A DNA stretch of 64,000 bases, from positions 62,001 through 126,000 of the forward strand of contig NZ_JALLIY010000023.1 in NCBI RefSeq assembly GCF_023242315.1, in the 5' to 3' direction. Positions 1 to 8,135 of the stretch are shown here, in pieces. Each line of letters starts with the position of its first letter. The first letter of the stretch is position 1. The DNA comes from Pseudomonas sp. MWU13-2105. Its GTDB lineage: Bacteria; Pseudomonadota; Gammaproteobacteria; Pseudomonadales; Pseudomonadaceae. The notes under the pieces were generated by a model. It ran no database searches, was not told the origin of the DNA, and saw only the letters and a program-made list of their open reading frames with translations. Made by a program: the position numbers and the translations under genes.

Positions 1-2
1 AT

Positions 3-803
3 AAACCTCGCGTGTTGCTTGTCGCTGTATCCCTGGCTCTGCTGGCGCAGGGGGCGATGGCCGCGCCCCAGGTGCCGGAGCGTTTGCAGAAGGTCGAAAA
101 ACTGACCTATTGCTCGGGCATGGACTCCCCCCCGCTGGTGTCGTTCGACGAAGCCCAGAAGCCGAAGGGCCTGACCGTTGACCTGGGCCTGGAAATCGCC
201 AAGCGGTTGGGCAATAAAACCGTGCAATGGCGAGTGATTCCCTTCTCCGGGCTGCTGCCGGCACTGCTGGCGCAGCAATGCGACATGATTGTCGACCAAC
301 TGTTCGACAAGCCCGAACGGCGGCAGGTGATCGACATCGTCAACTACATGTATTCCAGCCAGTCGGTGGTGGTACCCAAGGGCAACCCCAAGCAGATCAA
401 GGCCCTGGACGATCTCTCCGGGCACAAGGTGGCGGTGCTCAACGGCTCGACCATCAAGACCCTGCTCGACGCGGAGAACGAAACCCTGGTCAAGGCCGGC
501 AAGACGCCGATGAAGCTGGTGGTCTACAACACCGATACCGACGCCTTCCAAGCCCTGCGCATCAGCCAGGTCGACGCCTACGGCACCACCGTGGAAACAG
601 CCGGTTACTACGCCGCCATGGCCCCCGAGCTGTTCGAGGAGGGCGTGCCGGCCTTCAGCCGGATTCTCACCGGCCTCGGGATTCGCAAGGACGATCCGCA
701 ACTGAGCAAGGCGGTGCAGCAGATCGTCAGTGATATGCGTGGCGACGGCAGCTACGCCCAGTTGCTGGGCAAATGGCATGTTGCCAGCGACACACTCGAC
801 TGA
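3..803 (+). CDS. Amino-acid ABC transporter substrate-binding protein, 5' end outside window
   Basis: Periplasmic solute-binding protein of family 3 (polar amino acids), delivering substrate to the permease encoded next. The frame is already open at base 3 with no start codon of its own; the first visible residues (KPRVLLVAVSLALLAQG, cleavage near AMA) are the body of a signal peptide, so only a few codons are missing on the left. The mature part has the two-lobed SBP_bac_3 pattern: LTYCSGMDSPPLVSF at the start, GLTVDLGLEIAKRLG, then PFSGLLPALLAQQCDMI. It ends 12 bases before the permease, and the two following genes complete one importer. The bound amino acid cannot be read from sequence; the downstream gamma-glutamyltransferase-type gene hints at glutamate or glutamyl compounds, which is inference. 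Confidence 0.9.
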   Translation, partial: KPRVLLVAVSLALLAQGAMAAPQVPERLQKVEKLTYCSGMDSPPLVSFDEAQKPKGLTVDLGLEIAKRLGNKTVQWRVIPFSGLLPALLAQQCDMIVDQLFDKPERRQVIDIVNYMYSSQSVVVPKGNPKQIKALDDLSGHKVAVLNGSTIKTLLDAENETLVKAGKTPMKLVVYNTDTDAFQALRISQVDAYGTTVETAGYYAAMAPELFEEGVPAFSRILTGLGIRKDDPQLSKAVQQIVSDMRGDGSYAQLLGKWHVASDTLD

Positions 804-815
804 GGCGGGCACTCG

Positions 816-1589
816 ATGAATTTCAATTGGGGCGTGTTCTGGCAGTACCTGTTGCAGCCCAGTGGGGTGTACCTCACCGGGCTCTGGCTGACCTGCCTGA
901 TCAGTGTACTGGCGATGTCGCTGGGCTGTGTGCTGGGGTTGGCGGCGGCGTTGCTGCGCCTGTCGCGCAATCCCTTGCTGCACCTGCCGGTGCGGTTTTA
1001 CGTGTGGTTGATGCGTGGCACGCCGCTGCTGGTGCAGATCGTCTTTCTCTACACCGCGTTGGCTGCCGGCGGGATCTTCCGTTTCGAAGATCTGGAACTG
1101 TTCGGCCTGGTGGTGCCGGGCAGTATCCAGGCGGCGATCATAGCCCTGGGCCTGAACGAAGGCGCCTATATGGCCGAGATCATCCGCGCCGGGATCGGCG
1201 CCGTGGACAAGGGCCAGTACGAGGCCGGACGTTCGCTGGGCATGACTTTCGGCAAGCTGATGCGGCGCATCGTCCTGCCCCAGGCGTTCCGGGTCATCGT
1301 TCCGCCGCTGGGCAACGAGTTCAACGTGATGCTCAAGAACACCACGCTGGTCAGCGTGATCGGCGTGCAGGAGTTGTTGCTGAGCACGCAGATGGTGACC
1401 TCGGCGACATTCCGGGTATTCGAGTTGTACCTGGTGGTCGCGATCTACTTCCTGCTGTTGACCACCCTCTGGGGTTTCTTCCAGCGCTGGCTGGAGGCGC
1501 GCTTCGGCCAGTCTGATCGACCGGCGCCACCAGGCGCCGGTAGCCGCCTGTTCGGTCGCGGCACCCTGAAAATGCTGCGGGGACGTTAA
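816..1589 (+). CDS. Amino-acid ABC transporter permease (HisM/GlnP type)
   Basis: Inner-membrane permease, 257 residues, of the polar amino-acid uptake family. About five hydrophobic segments are visible, starting with the one near residues 17-45 (YLTGLWLTCLISVLAMSLG). The EAA loop that contacts the ATPase is clear at EAGRSLGMTFGKLMRRIVLPQ. The start ATG follows the binding-protein stop by 12 bases and the stop is 2 bases before the ATPase start, so the three genes should be one transcript. Only one permease gene is present, so the channel would be a homodimer unless a second permease lies left of the window. The C-terminal 25 residues are a polar Arg/Gly-rich tail. Confidence 0.92.
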   Translation: MNFNWGVFWQYLLQPSGVYLTGLWLTCLISVLAMSLGCVLGLAAALLRLSRNPLLHLPVRFYVWLMRGTPLLVQIVFLYTALAAGGIFRFEDLELFGLVVPGSIQAAIIALGLNEGAYMAEIIRAGIGAVDKGQYEAGRSLGMTFGKLMRRIVLPQAFRVIVPPLGNEFNVMLKNTTLVSVIGVQELLLSTQMVTSATFRVFELYLVVAIYFLLLTTLWGFFQRWLEARFGQSDRPAPPGAGSRLFGRGTLKMLRGR

Positions 1590-1591
1590 AC

Positions 1592-2371
1592 ATGGCGCAC
1601 AAGAGTGAAGAACTGATCATCGACGCCCAGGACATTCACAAGTCCTTTGGCGACTTGCAGATTCTCAAGGGCATTTCCCTGCAGGTCCGGCGTGGTGAAG
1701 TAGTGGTGCTGATCGGCGCCTCGGGTTCGGGCAAGACCACTTTCATCCGCTGCATCAACCTGCTGGAAGATATCCAGGGCGGGCGCATTCGCGTCAACGG
1801 TCGGGCCATGGGCTACCACGAACGCGCCGATGGCAGCCTGGTGCGCGACTCCGAGCACAACATCGCCCGCCAGCGCCGGGACATCGGCATGGTCTTCCAG
1901 CGTTTCAACCTGTTCCCGCACATGACTGCCCTGGAAAACATCATCGAGGCGCCCATCCATGTGCTCGGCGTGCGACGGGCCGAGGCCCTGGAACAGGCCC
2001 GTGCCTTGCTCGCCCGGGTCGGCCTCGCGGACAAGGCCCAGCATTACCCGTCGATGCTCTCCGGCGGTCAGCAGCAGCGGGTGGCAATTGCCCGGGCCCT
2101 GGCGATGAAACCCCAGGCCATGCTGTTTGACGAGCCCACCAGCGCCCTGGATCCGGAAACCGTCGGCGAGGTGCTGCAGGTGATGAAGCAGTTGGCCGAG
2201 GAGGGCATGACCATGCTGGTGGTCACCCACGAGATGGGCTTTGCCCGGGAAGTCGCCGACCGCGTGGTGGTCCTCGACCAGGGCGAACTGATCGAGCAGG
2301 GACCACCGGAACAGATCTTCAGCCGCCCCGTGCATCCGCGTACCCAAGCCTTTCTCAGCCGTGTGTTGTGA
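1592..2371 (+). CDS. Amino-acid ABC transporter ATP-binding protein (HisP/GlnQ type)
   Basis: Cytoplasmic ATPase of the importer, 259 residues, the usual length for the HisP/GlnQ group. Walker A is GASGSGKTT (near residue 42), the signature is LSGGQQQRVAIARAL, Walker B is AMLFDEPTSALD, and the switch His lies in VVTHEMGFA. The inserted segment MGYHERADGSLVRDSE before the Q-loop is a variant seen in amino-acid ATPases annotated as HisP-like. The gene starts 2 bases after the permease and is followed within 31 bases by the gamma-glutamyltransferase-family gene, which probably belongs to the same operon. Confidence 0.93.
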   Translation: MAHKSEELIIDAQDIHKSFGDLQILKGISLQVRRGEVVVLIGASGSGKTTFIRCINLLEDIQGGRIRVNGRAMGYHERADGSLVRDSEHNIARQRRDIGMVFQRFNLFPHMTALENIIEAPIHVLGVRRAEALEQARALLARVGLADKAQHYPSMLSGGQQQRVAIARALAMKPQAMLFDEPTSALDPETVGEVLQVMKQLAEEGMTMLVVTHEMGFAREVADRVVVLDQGELIEQGPPEQIFSRPVHPRTQAFLSRVL

Positions 2372-2401
2372 AACCAACCCTTGTTTGGAAGAGCCTTTGT
2401 C

Positions 2402-4012
2402 ATGTTGAAATTCTCTGCCCACCAATACCCTTATCCGTCGCAACGCCAGAGCGTATTTGCCCGCCGAGGCATGGTCGCGGCCTCGCAGCCCCTGGCCGCC
2501 GAAGCCGGCATCGAGATCATGCGCAAGGGCGGCAATGCGATTGACGCCGCCATCGCCACGGCGGCGGCGCTGACGGTGGTCGAACCCACCGGTTGCGGCC
2601 TGGGTGGCGACGCCTTCGCGTTGGTCTGGTGCAAGGGCCGATTGCACGGCCTTAACGGCAACGGCCAGGCTCCGGCGGCGCTAAGCATCGATAGGGTCAA
2701 GGCTGCGGGCCACGCGCAGATGCCGCTCTATGGCTGGACGCCGGTGACCGTACCGGGTTGTCCCTCGGCTTGGGCCGAGTTGTCGAAACGCTTTGGCAAG
2801 CTACCCTTCGCCGAGCTGTTGCAGCCGGCCATCAGCCTGGCGCGAGAGGGTTTCCCGGTGTCTCCGGTGATCGCCTATAAATGGCAGGAGGCATTGGCGG
2901 AGTTCGGCGCGCATCGCGACGCCGTGCTTGAAGCCTGGTTCGAGACTTTCCTGATCGAGGGCCGCGCGCCCCGGGCCGGTGAGCTGTTCCGTAACCCGGC
3001 CCAGGCCCGGACCCTCGAAGAACTGGCCGCCACGGCGTGCGAAAGCCTGTATCGCGGCGAATTGGCCGCGCGCCTGGATGCACATTCCCGGGCCAGCGGC
3101 GGTTACCTGCGCGGCAGCGATCTGCAGGGGTATCGCGCGCAGTGGGTCGAGCCTATCCATATCAACTACCGCGGCTATGACGTCTGGGAAATCCCGCCGA
3201 GCGGCCAGGGCCTGGTGGTCCTGATGGCGTTGAAGATCCTTGAAGGTTTCAATTTTGACCATCGCGACAGTCAACAGACCTGGCACCGGCAGTTGGAAGC
3301 GATGAAGCTGGCCTACAGCGACGGCCTGCACTACATCACCGACCCCTTGCATATGCGCATGGCGGTCGCGGACTTGCTCAGCGACGATTACAGCACCCGG
3401 CGTCGCGGGCAGATCGGCGAGCAGGCGCTGCCGCCCGCGCCCGGCGATCCCCATGCCAGCGGAACGGTGTACCTGGCCAGCGCCGATGCCGAAGGCAATA
3501 TGGTTTCCTTTATCCAGAGCAACTACCACGGCTTCGGTTCCGGGGTGGTGCTACCTGACAGCGGTATTGCCTTGCAGAACCGTGGGCAGGAGTTCAGCCT
3601 CGATCCGAGCCACGCCAACTGCCTGGCGCCCGGCAAGAAGACCTTTCACACCATCATCCCAGGCTTTCTCAGCCAGGGCAGCGAGCCCCTCGGGCCATTC
3701 GGCGTAATGGGTGGTTATATGCAGCCCCAGGGCCATGTGCAGATGGTCATGAACCTGGTGGACTTCGGTCTCAACCCCCAGGCCGCCCTGGATGCACCAC
3801 GCTGGCAGTGGCTGGGGGAGATGAAGGTCGGGATCGAGCAGGGCGCGTCACGGGACCTGGCGATGGCATTGGCGCGGCGCGGTCACCAGGTGCAAATCGC
3901 CTGTGACCTGACCGAATACGGGCGTGGCCAGATCATCCTGCGCGATCCGGTCAGCGGTGTGCTGTGCGGCGGTACCGAACCGCGCACCGACTCTCATATC
4001 GCCGTGTGGTAA
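2402..4012 (+). CDS. Gamma-glutamyltransferase-family N-terminal nucleophile hydrolase
   Basis: 536 residues from the ATG at 2402, chosen over an upstream TTG because GGAAGAG at 2387-2393 sits at Shine-Dalgarno distance. The family makes a proenzyme that cuts itself before a catalytic Thr and then hydrolyses or transfers gamma-glutamyl groups. The expected self-cleavage site is visible: SGTVYLASADAEGN aligns with the TTH...GN block, Thr being kept as nucleophile while the usual second Thr-His pair is Val-Tyr, as in YwrD-like members. The N-terminal GMVAASQPLAAEAG and GGNAIDAAIA are also typical. No signal peptide is seen, so a cytoplasmic enzyme is likely. Its place after an amino-acid importer suggests processing of imported gamma-glutamyl compounds (inference). 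Confidence 0.85.
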   Translation: MLKFSAHQYPYPSQRQSVFARRGMVAASQPLAAEAGIEIMRKGGNAIDAAIATAAALTVVEPTGCGLGGDAFALVWCKGRLHGLNGNGQAPAALSIDRVKAAGHAQMPLYGWTPVTVPGCPSAWAELSKRFGKLPFAELLQPAISLAREGFPVSPVIAYKWQEALAEFGAHRDAVLEAWFETFLIEGRAPRAGELFRNPAQARTLEELAATACESLYRGELAARLDAHSRASGGYLRGSDLQGYRAQWVEPIHINYRGYDVWEIPPSGQGLVVLMALKILEGFNFDHRDSQQTWHRQLEAMKLAYSDGLHYITDPLHMRMAVADLLSDDYSTRRRGQIGEQALPPAPGDPHASGTVYLASADAEGNMVSFIQSNYHGFGSGVVLPDSGIALQNRGQEFSLDPSHANCLAPGKKTFHTIIPGFLSQGSEPLGPFGVMGGYMQPQGHVQMVMNLVDFGLNPQAALDAPRWQWLGEMKVGIEQGASRDLAMALARRGHQVQIACDLTEYGRGQIILRDPVSGVLCGGTEPRTDSHIAVW

Positions 4013-4053
4013 GCGCTGGCCGGCCCGGTGCTCCCAGGCTGGCCGCATACCCT

Positions 4054-4153
4054 TGTAGGAGCAGAGCTTGCTCGCGAACCGCTGCAAGCGGCCATTCAGC
4101 GCGGATCTGCAGCGCCCATGAATCCGCCTTCGCGAGCAAGCTCTGCTCCTACA
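4054..4153. repeat. REP doublet (REPIN-like inverted pair)
   Basis: Two 25-base arms, 4054-4078 and 4129-4153, are exact reverse complements (TGTAGGAGCAGAGCTTGCTC at the start of the left arm) separated by 50 bases. This is the common intergenic REP type of fluorescens-group pseudomonads, which occurs as inverted pairs mobilised by RAYT transposases. It lies between two convergent genes, and the right arm supplies the stop codon of the reverse-strand gene that follows. Confidence 0.9.
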
Positions 4154-4580
4154 GGTCCTGCTTGTCCGGGAGACTGGCGACCGGCCGCAAGCCGCTGGCG
4201 AGGATCCTGCTGGCTTTCTTGGCCTTGGCCAGGCCATCGGGATCGCCGTTCAACAGGCCTTGCAGCGCCCCGGCACACAGCCGCGACTGGAAGTCGTCGC
4301 GCCCGGCGAATTGTTGATGCAGCAGCTCGACCCCTTGCAGGGCCATGGCCAGGATCGCCTCGACGCCGCCCGGGCCCTGGATCGAGCTGATCATCACATG
4401 CCGCAGGGCCTTCTTGTATTGGCTCTGGGTGTGGATCGCGGTGATATCGACACCGCTACCGGCAAAAACCTTCTCCAGCAGCCCACGCACGGCGTCATCC
4501 TGGAGAAAGGGTTCGCCGCAGTCATCCTCGAATACCAGCCCCTTGGCGGTGAGTGTGACCCCCGTGCTGTGCTCTGTCAT
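4149..4580 (-). CDS. Hypothetical protein, 143 residues
   Basis: Not recognised. The start at 4580 has a strong ribosome binding site (AGGAG, 6 bases upstream). The protein is soluble, rather acidic in the first third and helix-rich in the rest, with no signal peptide, membrane segment or metal-binding cluster. The last codons and the TAG stop (4149-4151) lie inside the right arm of the REP doublet, so the present C-terminus (ASLPDKQDL) may have been fixed by the repeat insertion. It is followed on its own strand by nothing and preceded by the tail of catR, 81 bases away. Confidence 0.6.
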   Translation of the reverse strand: MTEHSTGVTLTAKGLVFEDDCGEPFLQDDAVRGLLEKVFAGSGVDITAIHTQSQYKKALRHVMISSIQGPGGVEAILAMALQGVELLHQQFAGRDDFQSRLCAGALQGLLNGDPDGLAKAKKASRILASGLRPVASLPDKQDL

Positions 4581-4661
4581 GCTCGCTCCTTGTACTCAGG
4601 GCAGATGGGCAGTGTGCAGCCAAGCCGGCGACCAGACAAATGAAACGCGCTGGAAAAAGTG

Positions 4662-5534
4662 CTACTCGTCATGACTGTTCAACAATCGCAGGCAACGCTG
4701 CAACACCTCCGAGACATCCCCCGCGCGGTAACTGACGACGATCGGCGAGGTGATGCTGCTGTCCTGCAAGGACGTATAGCCGATGTCATCCCGATGCAGG
4801 CGCTGTACCGATGCCGGGACCAGGGCGATGCCGACCCCGGCCGCCACCAGGCCGATGGTGGTCTGCAGTTCGTTGGCCATTTGCGCCACGTGGATACTCA
4901 GGCCATGCCCGGCGAACACCCCGAGGACATGGTCGGCATAGCTGGGACGCGGGCTGGCGGGGTAGAGGATAAACGGTTGCGCGGCCAGTTCCTCCAGGCT
5001 CACCGGGCGCCCGAGCAGCGGGTGCCCGGCCGGCAACGCCGCCACCAGGGGGTCTTGCCGGAGGACTTTCTGGACGATCGCCGGGTCATCGAACAGCATC
5101 CGGCCAAAGCCGATATCAATCCGCCCGCTTTTCAGCGCCTCCAGTTGCTGCAAGGTAATCAGCTCGGACAGGCCCAGTTCGATATCGCCGAAACTGCGCA
5201 GGCGGCGAATCAGGTCGGGCAGGGCACCATAGAGGGTCGATGGGGCGAAACCGATGCCCAGCCAACGCTTGCGGCCGCTGGCCACCCGGCGGGTGTCGGC
5301 GCAGACCCGCTCCAGTTGTTCGAGCAACTGGCTGGAATGCTCCTGGAAAAATCGCCCGGCCTCGGTCAGGCGCAACGGCCGCGAACGCTCCAGCAGCGGG
5401 ACGCCCAACTCATCCTCGAGTTGCTGGATCTGCCGGCTGAGGGGCGGCTGGGCGATGTTCAACTGCTCGGCCGCGCGGGTGAAGTTCAAAGTCTGGGCGA
5501 GGACCTTGAAGTAACGCAAATGACGAAGCTCCAC
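4662..5534 (-). CDS. catR: LysR-family activator of catechol genes
   Basis: 290 residues, the length of CatR. The N-terminal winged helix-turn-helix (MELRHLRYFKVLAQTLNFTR, AAEQLNIAQPPLSRQIQQLE) and the effector domain (ALKSGRIDIGFGR, FILYPASPRPSYADHVL, ANELQTTIGLVAAGVG) closely follow Pseudomonas putida CatR as I remember it. CatR binds cis,cis-muconate and activates catBC(A). The gene is divergent from catB, with 102 bases between the two starts, and a matching operator dyad touches its own start, which fits autoregulation. CatR is preferred over BenM because of its position beside catB and because an AraC-type benR is also present. Confidence 0.92.
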   Translation of the reverse strand: MELRHLRYFKVLAQTLNFTRAAEQLNIAQPPLSRQIQQLEDELGVPLLERSRPLRLTEAGRFFQEHSSQLLEQLERVCADTRRVASGRKRWLGIGFAPSTLYGALPDLIRRLRSFGDIELGLSELITLQQLEALKSGRIDIGFGRMLFDDPAIVQKVLRQDPLVAALPAGHPLLGRPVSLEELAAQPFILYPASPRPSYADHVLGVFAGHGLSIHVAQMANELQTTIGLVAAGVGIALVPASVQRLHRDDIGYTSLQDSSITSPIVVSYRAGDVSEVLQRCLRLLNSHDE

Positions 5535-5535
5535 G

Positions 5536-5550
5536 ATACCTCCTGGGTAT
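5536..5550. promoter_or_regulatory. CatR operator (repression binding site)
   Basis: Perfect dyad ATACC-TCCTG-GGTAT immediately upstream of the catR start and 87 bases before the catB start. It has the T-N11-A form of LysR sites and resembles the CatR repression binding site of P. putida. A weaker activation site would be expected towards catB, in the AT-richer stretch at 5560-5575. Confidence 0.7.
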
Positions 5551-5636
5551 GAAGCGAGACTTATTCAATATTGGACCGGGGCCGCCCTGGGCGTCAATCA
5601 TGGCTCAAAGACAAACACCACGTAGATGGATACGCC

Positions 5637-6758
5637 ATGAGCGCTGTAGTAATCGAACACTTCGATACCCAGATTGTCGATTTGCCCACCATTCGCCCGC
5701 ACAAACTGGCGATGCACACCATGCATGGCCAGACCCTGGTCATCCTGCGCATCCGTTGCAGCGACGGCGTTGTCGGCATCGGCGAGGCCACCACCATCGG
5801 TGGTCTGGCATACGCCGGGGAAAGCCCGGAAAGCATCAAGGTCAACCTCGATACCTGGTTCGCGCCGCTGCTGATCGGCCAGGACGCCAGCAACGTCAAC
5901 GCGGCCATGCAGCGGGTCGACCGGGCCATTCGCGGCAATACCTTCGCCCGCTCGGCGGTGGAAACCGCCTTGCTCGATGCCCAGGGCAAACGTCTTGGTC
6001 TGCCCCTGGCCGAGCTGCTCGGTGGGCGCCTGCGTGACGGCGTGGAAGTGGCCTGGACCCTGGCCAGCGGCGACACCGCCAAGGACATCGAGGAAGCCGA
6101 GCGCATGCTCGACTTGCGTCGCCATCGTCATTTCAAACTGAAGATCGGCGCCGGCGAACCGGCGCGGGACATCGCCCATGTCGCGGCGATCAAGCGCGCC
6201 CTGGGCGACCGCGCCAGTGTGCGGGTGGATATCAACCAGGCCTGGAGCGAGGCCGTGGCGGTGCACGCCTGCCACCGACTGGCCGAGGCCGGGGTCGAGC
6301 TGATCGAGCAGCCGTTGTCCCGGCATGATCGCGCCGGCATGGTGCGCCTGAGTGCCCACAGCCCGATCCCGCTGATGGCCGATGAAGCCATTGAGTCGGT
6401 GCAGGACAGCTTTGCCCTGGCACAAATGGGCGCCGCGAGTATTTTCGCCTTGAAGATCGCCAAGACCGGCGGCCCGCGCGCCGTGTTGCGCACCGCCGCG
6501 ATTGCCGAGGCGGCGGGGATCGGCCTGTACGGCGGGACCATGCTCGAAGGCAGCATCGGCACCCTGGCGGCCGCGCATGCTTTTGCCACCCTCGACAAGC
6601 TGGAATGGCATACCGAGTTGTTCGGCCCGCTGCTGCTGACCGAGGACATTCTGATCGAAGCGCCTGTTTATCGGGATTTCCAGTTGCTGATCCCGAAAAC
6701 GCCGGGGCTTGGCCTGGTCATCGACGAAGAGCGCCTGGCGCGCTTTGCCCGCCATTGA
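5637..6758 (+). CDS. catB: Muconate cycloisomerase
   Basis: Enolase-superfamily enzyme that turns cis,cis-muconate into muconolactone (EC 5.5.1.1). From the ATG at 5637 it has 373 residues, the length of P. putida CatB; the frame continues 22 codons upstream but those are not protein-like. Key pieces are HFKLKIGAG (the KxK base motif), DINQAW and ADEAIESVQDSFALA (metal and acid/base positions), and the C-terminal GLYGGTMLEGSIGTLAAAHA. It is the first gene of catBCA and should be switched on by CatR plus muconate. Confidence 0.95.
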   Translation: MSAVVIEHFDTQIVDLPTIRPHKLAMHTMHGQTLVILRIRCSDGVVGIGEATTIGGLAYAGESPESIKVNLDTWFAPLLIGQDASNVNAAMQRVDRAIRGNTFARSAVETALLDAQGKRLGLPLAELLGGRLRDGVEVAWTLASGDTAKDIEEAERMLDLRRHRHFKLKIGAGEPARDIAHVAAIKRALGDRASVRVDINQAWSEAVAVHACHRLAEAGVELIEQPLSRHDRAGMVRLSAHSPIPLMADEAIESVQDSFALAQMGAASIFALKIAKTGGPRAVLRTAAIAEAAGIGLYGGTMLEGSIGTLAAAHAFATLDKLEWHTELFGPLLLTEDILIEAPVYRDFQLLIPKTPGLGLVIDEERLARFARH

Positions 6759-6786
6759 CTTCCTGAACCGAGAGGACTTTCACCGC

Positions 6787-7077
6787 ATGCTTTTTCACGT
6801 CCGTATGACCGTCAAACTGCCTACTGACATGCCCGCCGAGCAGGCCGCGCAGCTCAAGGCCGAGGAACGCGAACTGGCCCAGCGCCTGCAACGGCAGGGT
6901 ACCTGGCGGCACCTTTGGCGCATCGCCGGCTTGTATGCCAATGTCAGCGTCTTCGATGTGCCGGATGCCCAGGCGCTGCACGATACCTTGATGCAACTGC
7001 CGCTTTATCCCTATATGGAGATCGAGGTCATGGCGCTGTGCAGGCATCCCTCTTCGGTCCACGCCGACGACCGCTGA
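6787..7077 (+). CDS. catC: Muconolactone delta-isomerase
   Basis: 96 residues from ATG 6787, the usual length; GAGAGGA at 6769-6775 is the ribosome binding site. MLFHVRMTVKLPTDMP and the closing LPLYPYMEIEVMALCRHPSS are diagnostic of the family, a small ferredoxin-like fold that forms decamers. It converts muconolactone to beta-ketoadipate enol-lactone (EC 5.3.3.4). The gene sits 28 bases after catB and 53 before catA. Confidence 0.95.
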   Translation: MLFHVRMTVKLPTDMPAEQAAQLKAEERELAQRLQRQGTWRHLWRIAGLYANVSVFDVPDAQALHDTLMQLPLYPYMEIEVMALCRHPSSVHADDR

Positions 7078-7130
7078 GCCCGGGTTTTCCAAGGTTTGCA
7101 TCCACAAGAACAATGATGAGGAACTCCAGC

Positions 7131-8036
7131 ATGACCGTTCGTATTTCCCAAACCGCCGAAGTCCAGAGCTTCTTCGAAGGCGCCGCCGGCCTTGACCAGG
7201 CTGCCGGAAACCCACGGGTGAAGCAGATTGTCCATCGGGTGCTGAGCGACAGCAGCCGCCTGATCGAAGACCTGCGGGTCTCGCCTGAAGAGTTCTGGAA
7301 GGCCGTGAACTACCTGAACGAACTGGGCAGCCGCCAGGAAGCCGGCCTGCTGGTCGCCGGCCTGGGCCTGGAACACTATCTCGACCTGCTGCTGGATGCC
7401 GAAGACGAGCAGGCCGGCCATGTCGGCGGTACCCCGCGGACCATCGAAGGACCGTTGTACGTGGCCGGCGCGCCACTCTGTGAGGGCGAGGCCCGGCTCG
7501 ATGACGGTCGCGATCCGGGCACCGTGCTGTTCATGCGCGGCCAGGTCCGCGACCTCGAAGGCAAGCCGCTGGCCCATGCGCTGGTCGACGTCTGGCATGC
7601 CAACACTGGTGGCACCTATTCCTACTTCGACCCCTCGCAATCGGAGTTCAACCTGCGTCGGCGGATCCGCACCGACGCCGAAGGCCGCTATCGCTTCCAG
7701 AGCATCGTGCCGTCCGGCTACGGCTGCCCGCCGGACGGTCCGACCCAGCAGTTGCTCGATCAACTGGGCCGACACGGCCAGCGCCCGGCGCATATCCACT
7801 TCTTCATTTCCGCCCCGGGTCATCGCCACCTGACCACGCAGATCAACCTGGCCGGCGACCCGTACCTGCACGATGACTTTGCCTACGCCACCCGCGACGA
7901 GTTGATTGCCGAAATCGTCTTCCAGGAGGACGCGAACGGGCGGCATGCCGAGATCGATTTCGATTTTGCCTTGCAGTCGACCGACGCCGCCAAGGAGCAG
8001 GACAAGCGTGAGCGGGTGCGGGCCCTGGAAGCCTGA
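7131..8036 (+). CDS. catA: Catechol 1,2-dioxygenase
   Basis: Intradiol, Fe(III)-dependent ring-cleaving enzyme (EC 1.13.11.1), 301 residues. An N-terminal helical dimerisation domain (about 1-100) precedes the beta-sandwich core. Iron ligands can be placed: Tyr in GTYSYF (about 163), Tyr in PSGYGCPP (197), and the two His of RPAHIHFF (221, 223). The ATG at 7131, preceded by TGAGGAAC, was preferred to the ATG at 7113, which lacks a good ribosome binding site, because homologues begin MTVxIS. Last gene of catBCA; a hairpin follows. Confidence 0.95.
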   Translation: MTVRISQTAEVQSFFEGAAGLDQAAGNPRVKQIVHRVLSDSSRLIEDLRVSPEEFWKAVNYLNELGSRQEAGLLVAGLGLEHYLDLLLDAEDEQAGHVGGTPRTIEGPLYVAGAPLCEGEARLDDGRDPGTVLFMRGQVRDLEGKPLAHALVDVWHANTGGTYSYFDPSQSEFNLRRRIRTDAEGRYRFQSIVPSGYGCPPDGPTQQLLDQLGRHGQRPAHIHFFISAPGHRHLTTQINLAGDPYLHDDFAYATRDELIAEIVFQEDANGRHAEIDFDFALQSTDAAKEQDKRERVRALEA

Positions 8037-8061
8037 GCCTCGCCGCGTTCCGGCGTTACAG

Positions 8062-8090
8062 GTCCCGCGCGCGTCTGCCCGCGGGACTTT
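8062..8090 (+). terminator. Probable terminator after catBCA
   Basis: GTCCCGCG (8062-8069) pairs with CGCGGGAC (8080-8087) across a 10-base loop, followed by TTTCGTCGTCTT. It lies between the catA stop and the benR start, so it would separate the two transcripts. Confidence 0.6.
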
Positions 8091-8135
8091 CGTCGTCTTG
8101 CCAGCCTTGATAGAAAAACAAGAGAGGCGTATCCC

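Noticed and set aside
4659..5552. Forward 297-codon frame opposite catR
   Set aside because: Antisense to a well-recognised LysR gene; low-complexity Gln/Arg/Gly composition typical of GC-rich shadow frames.
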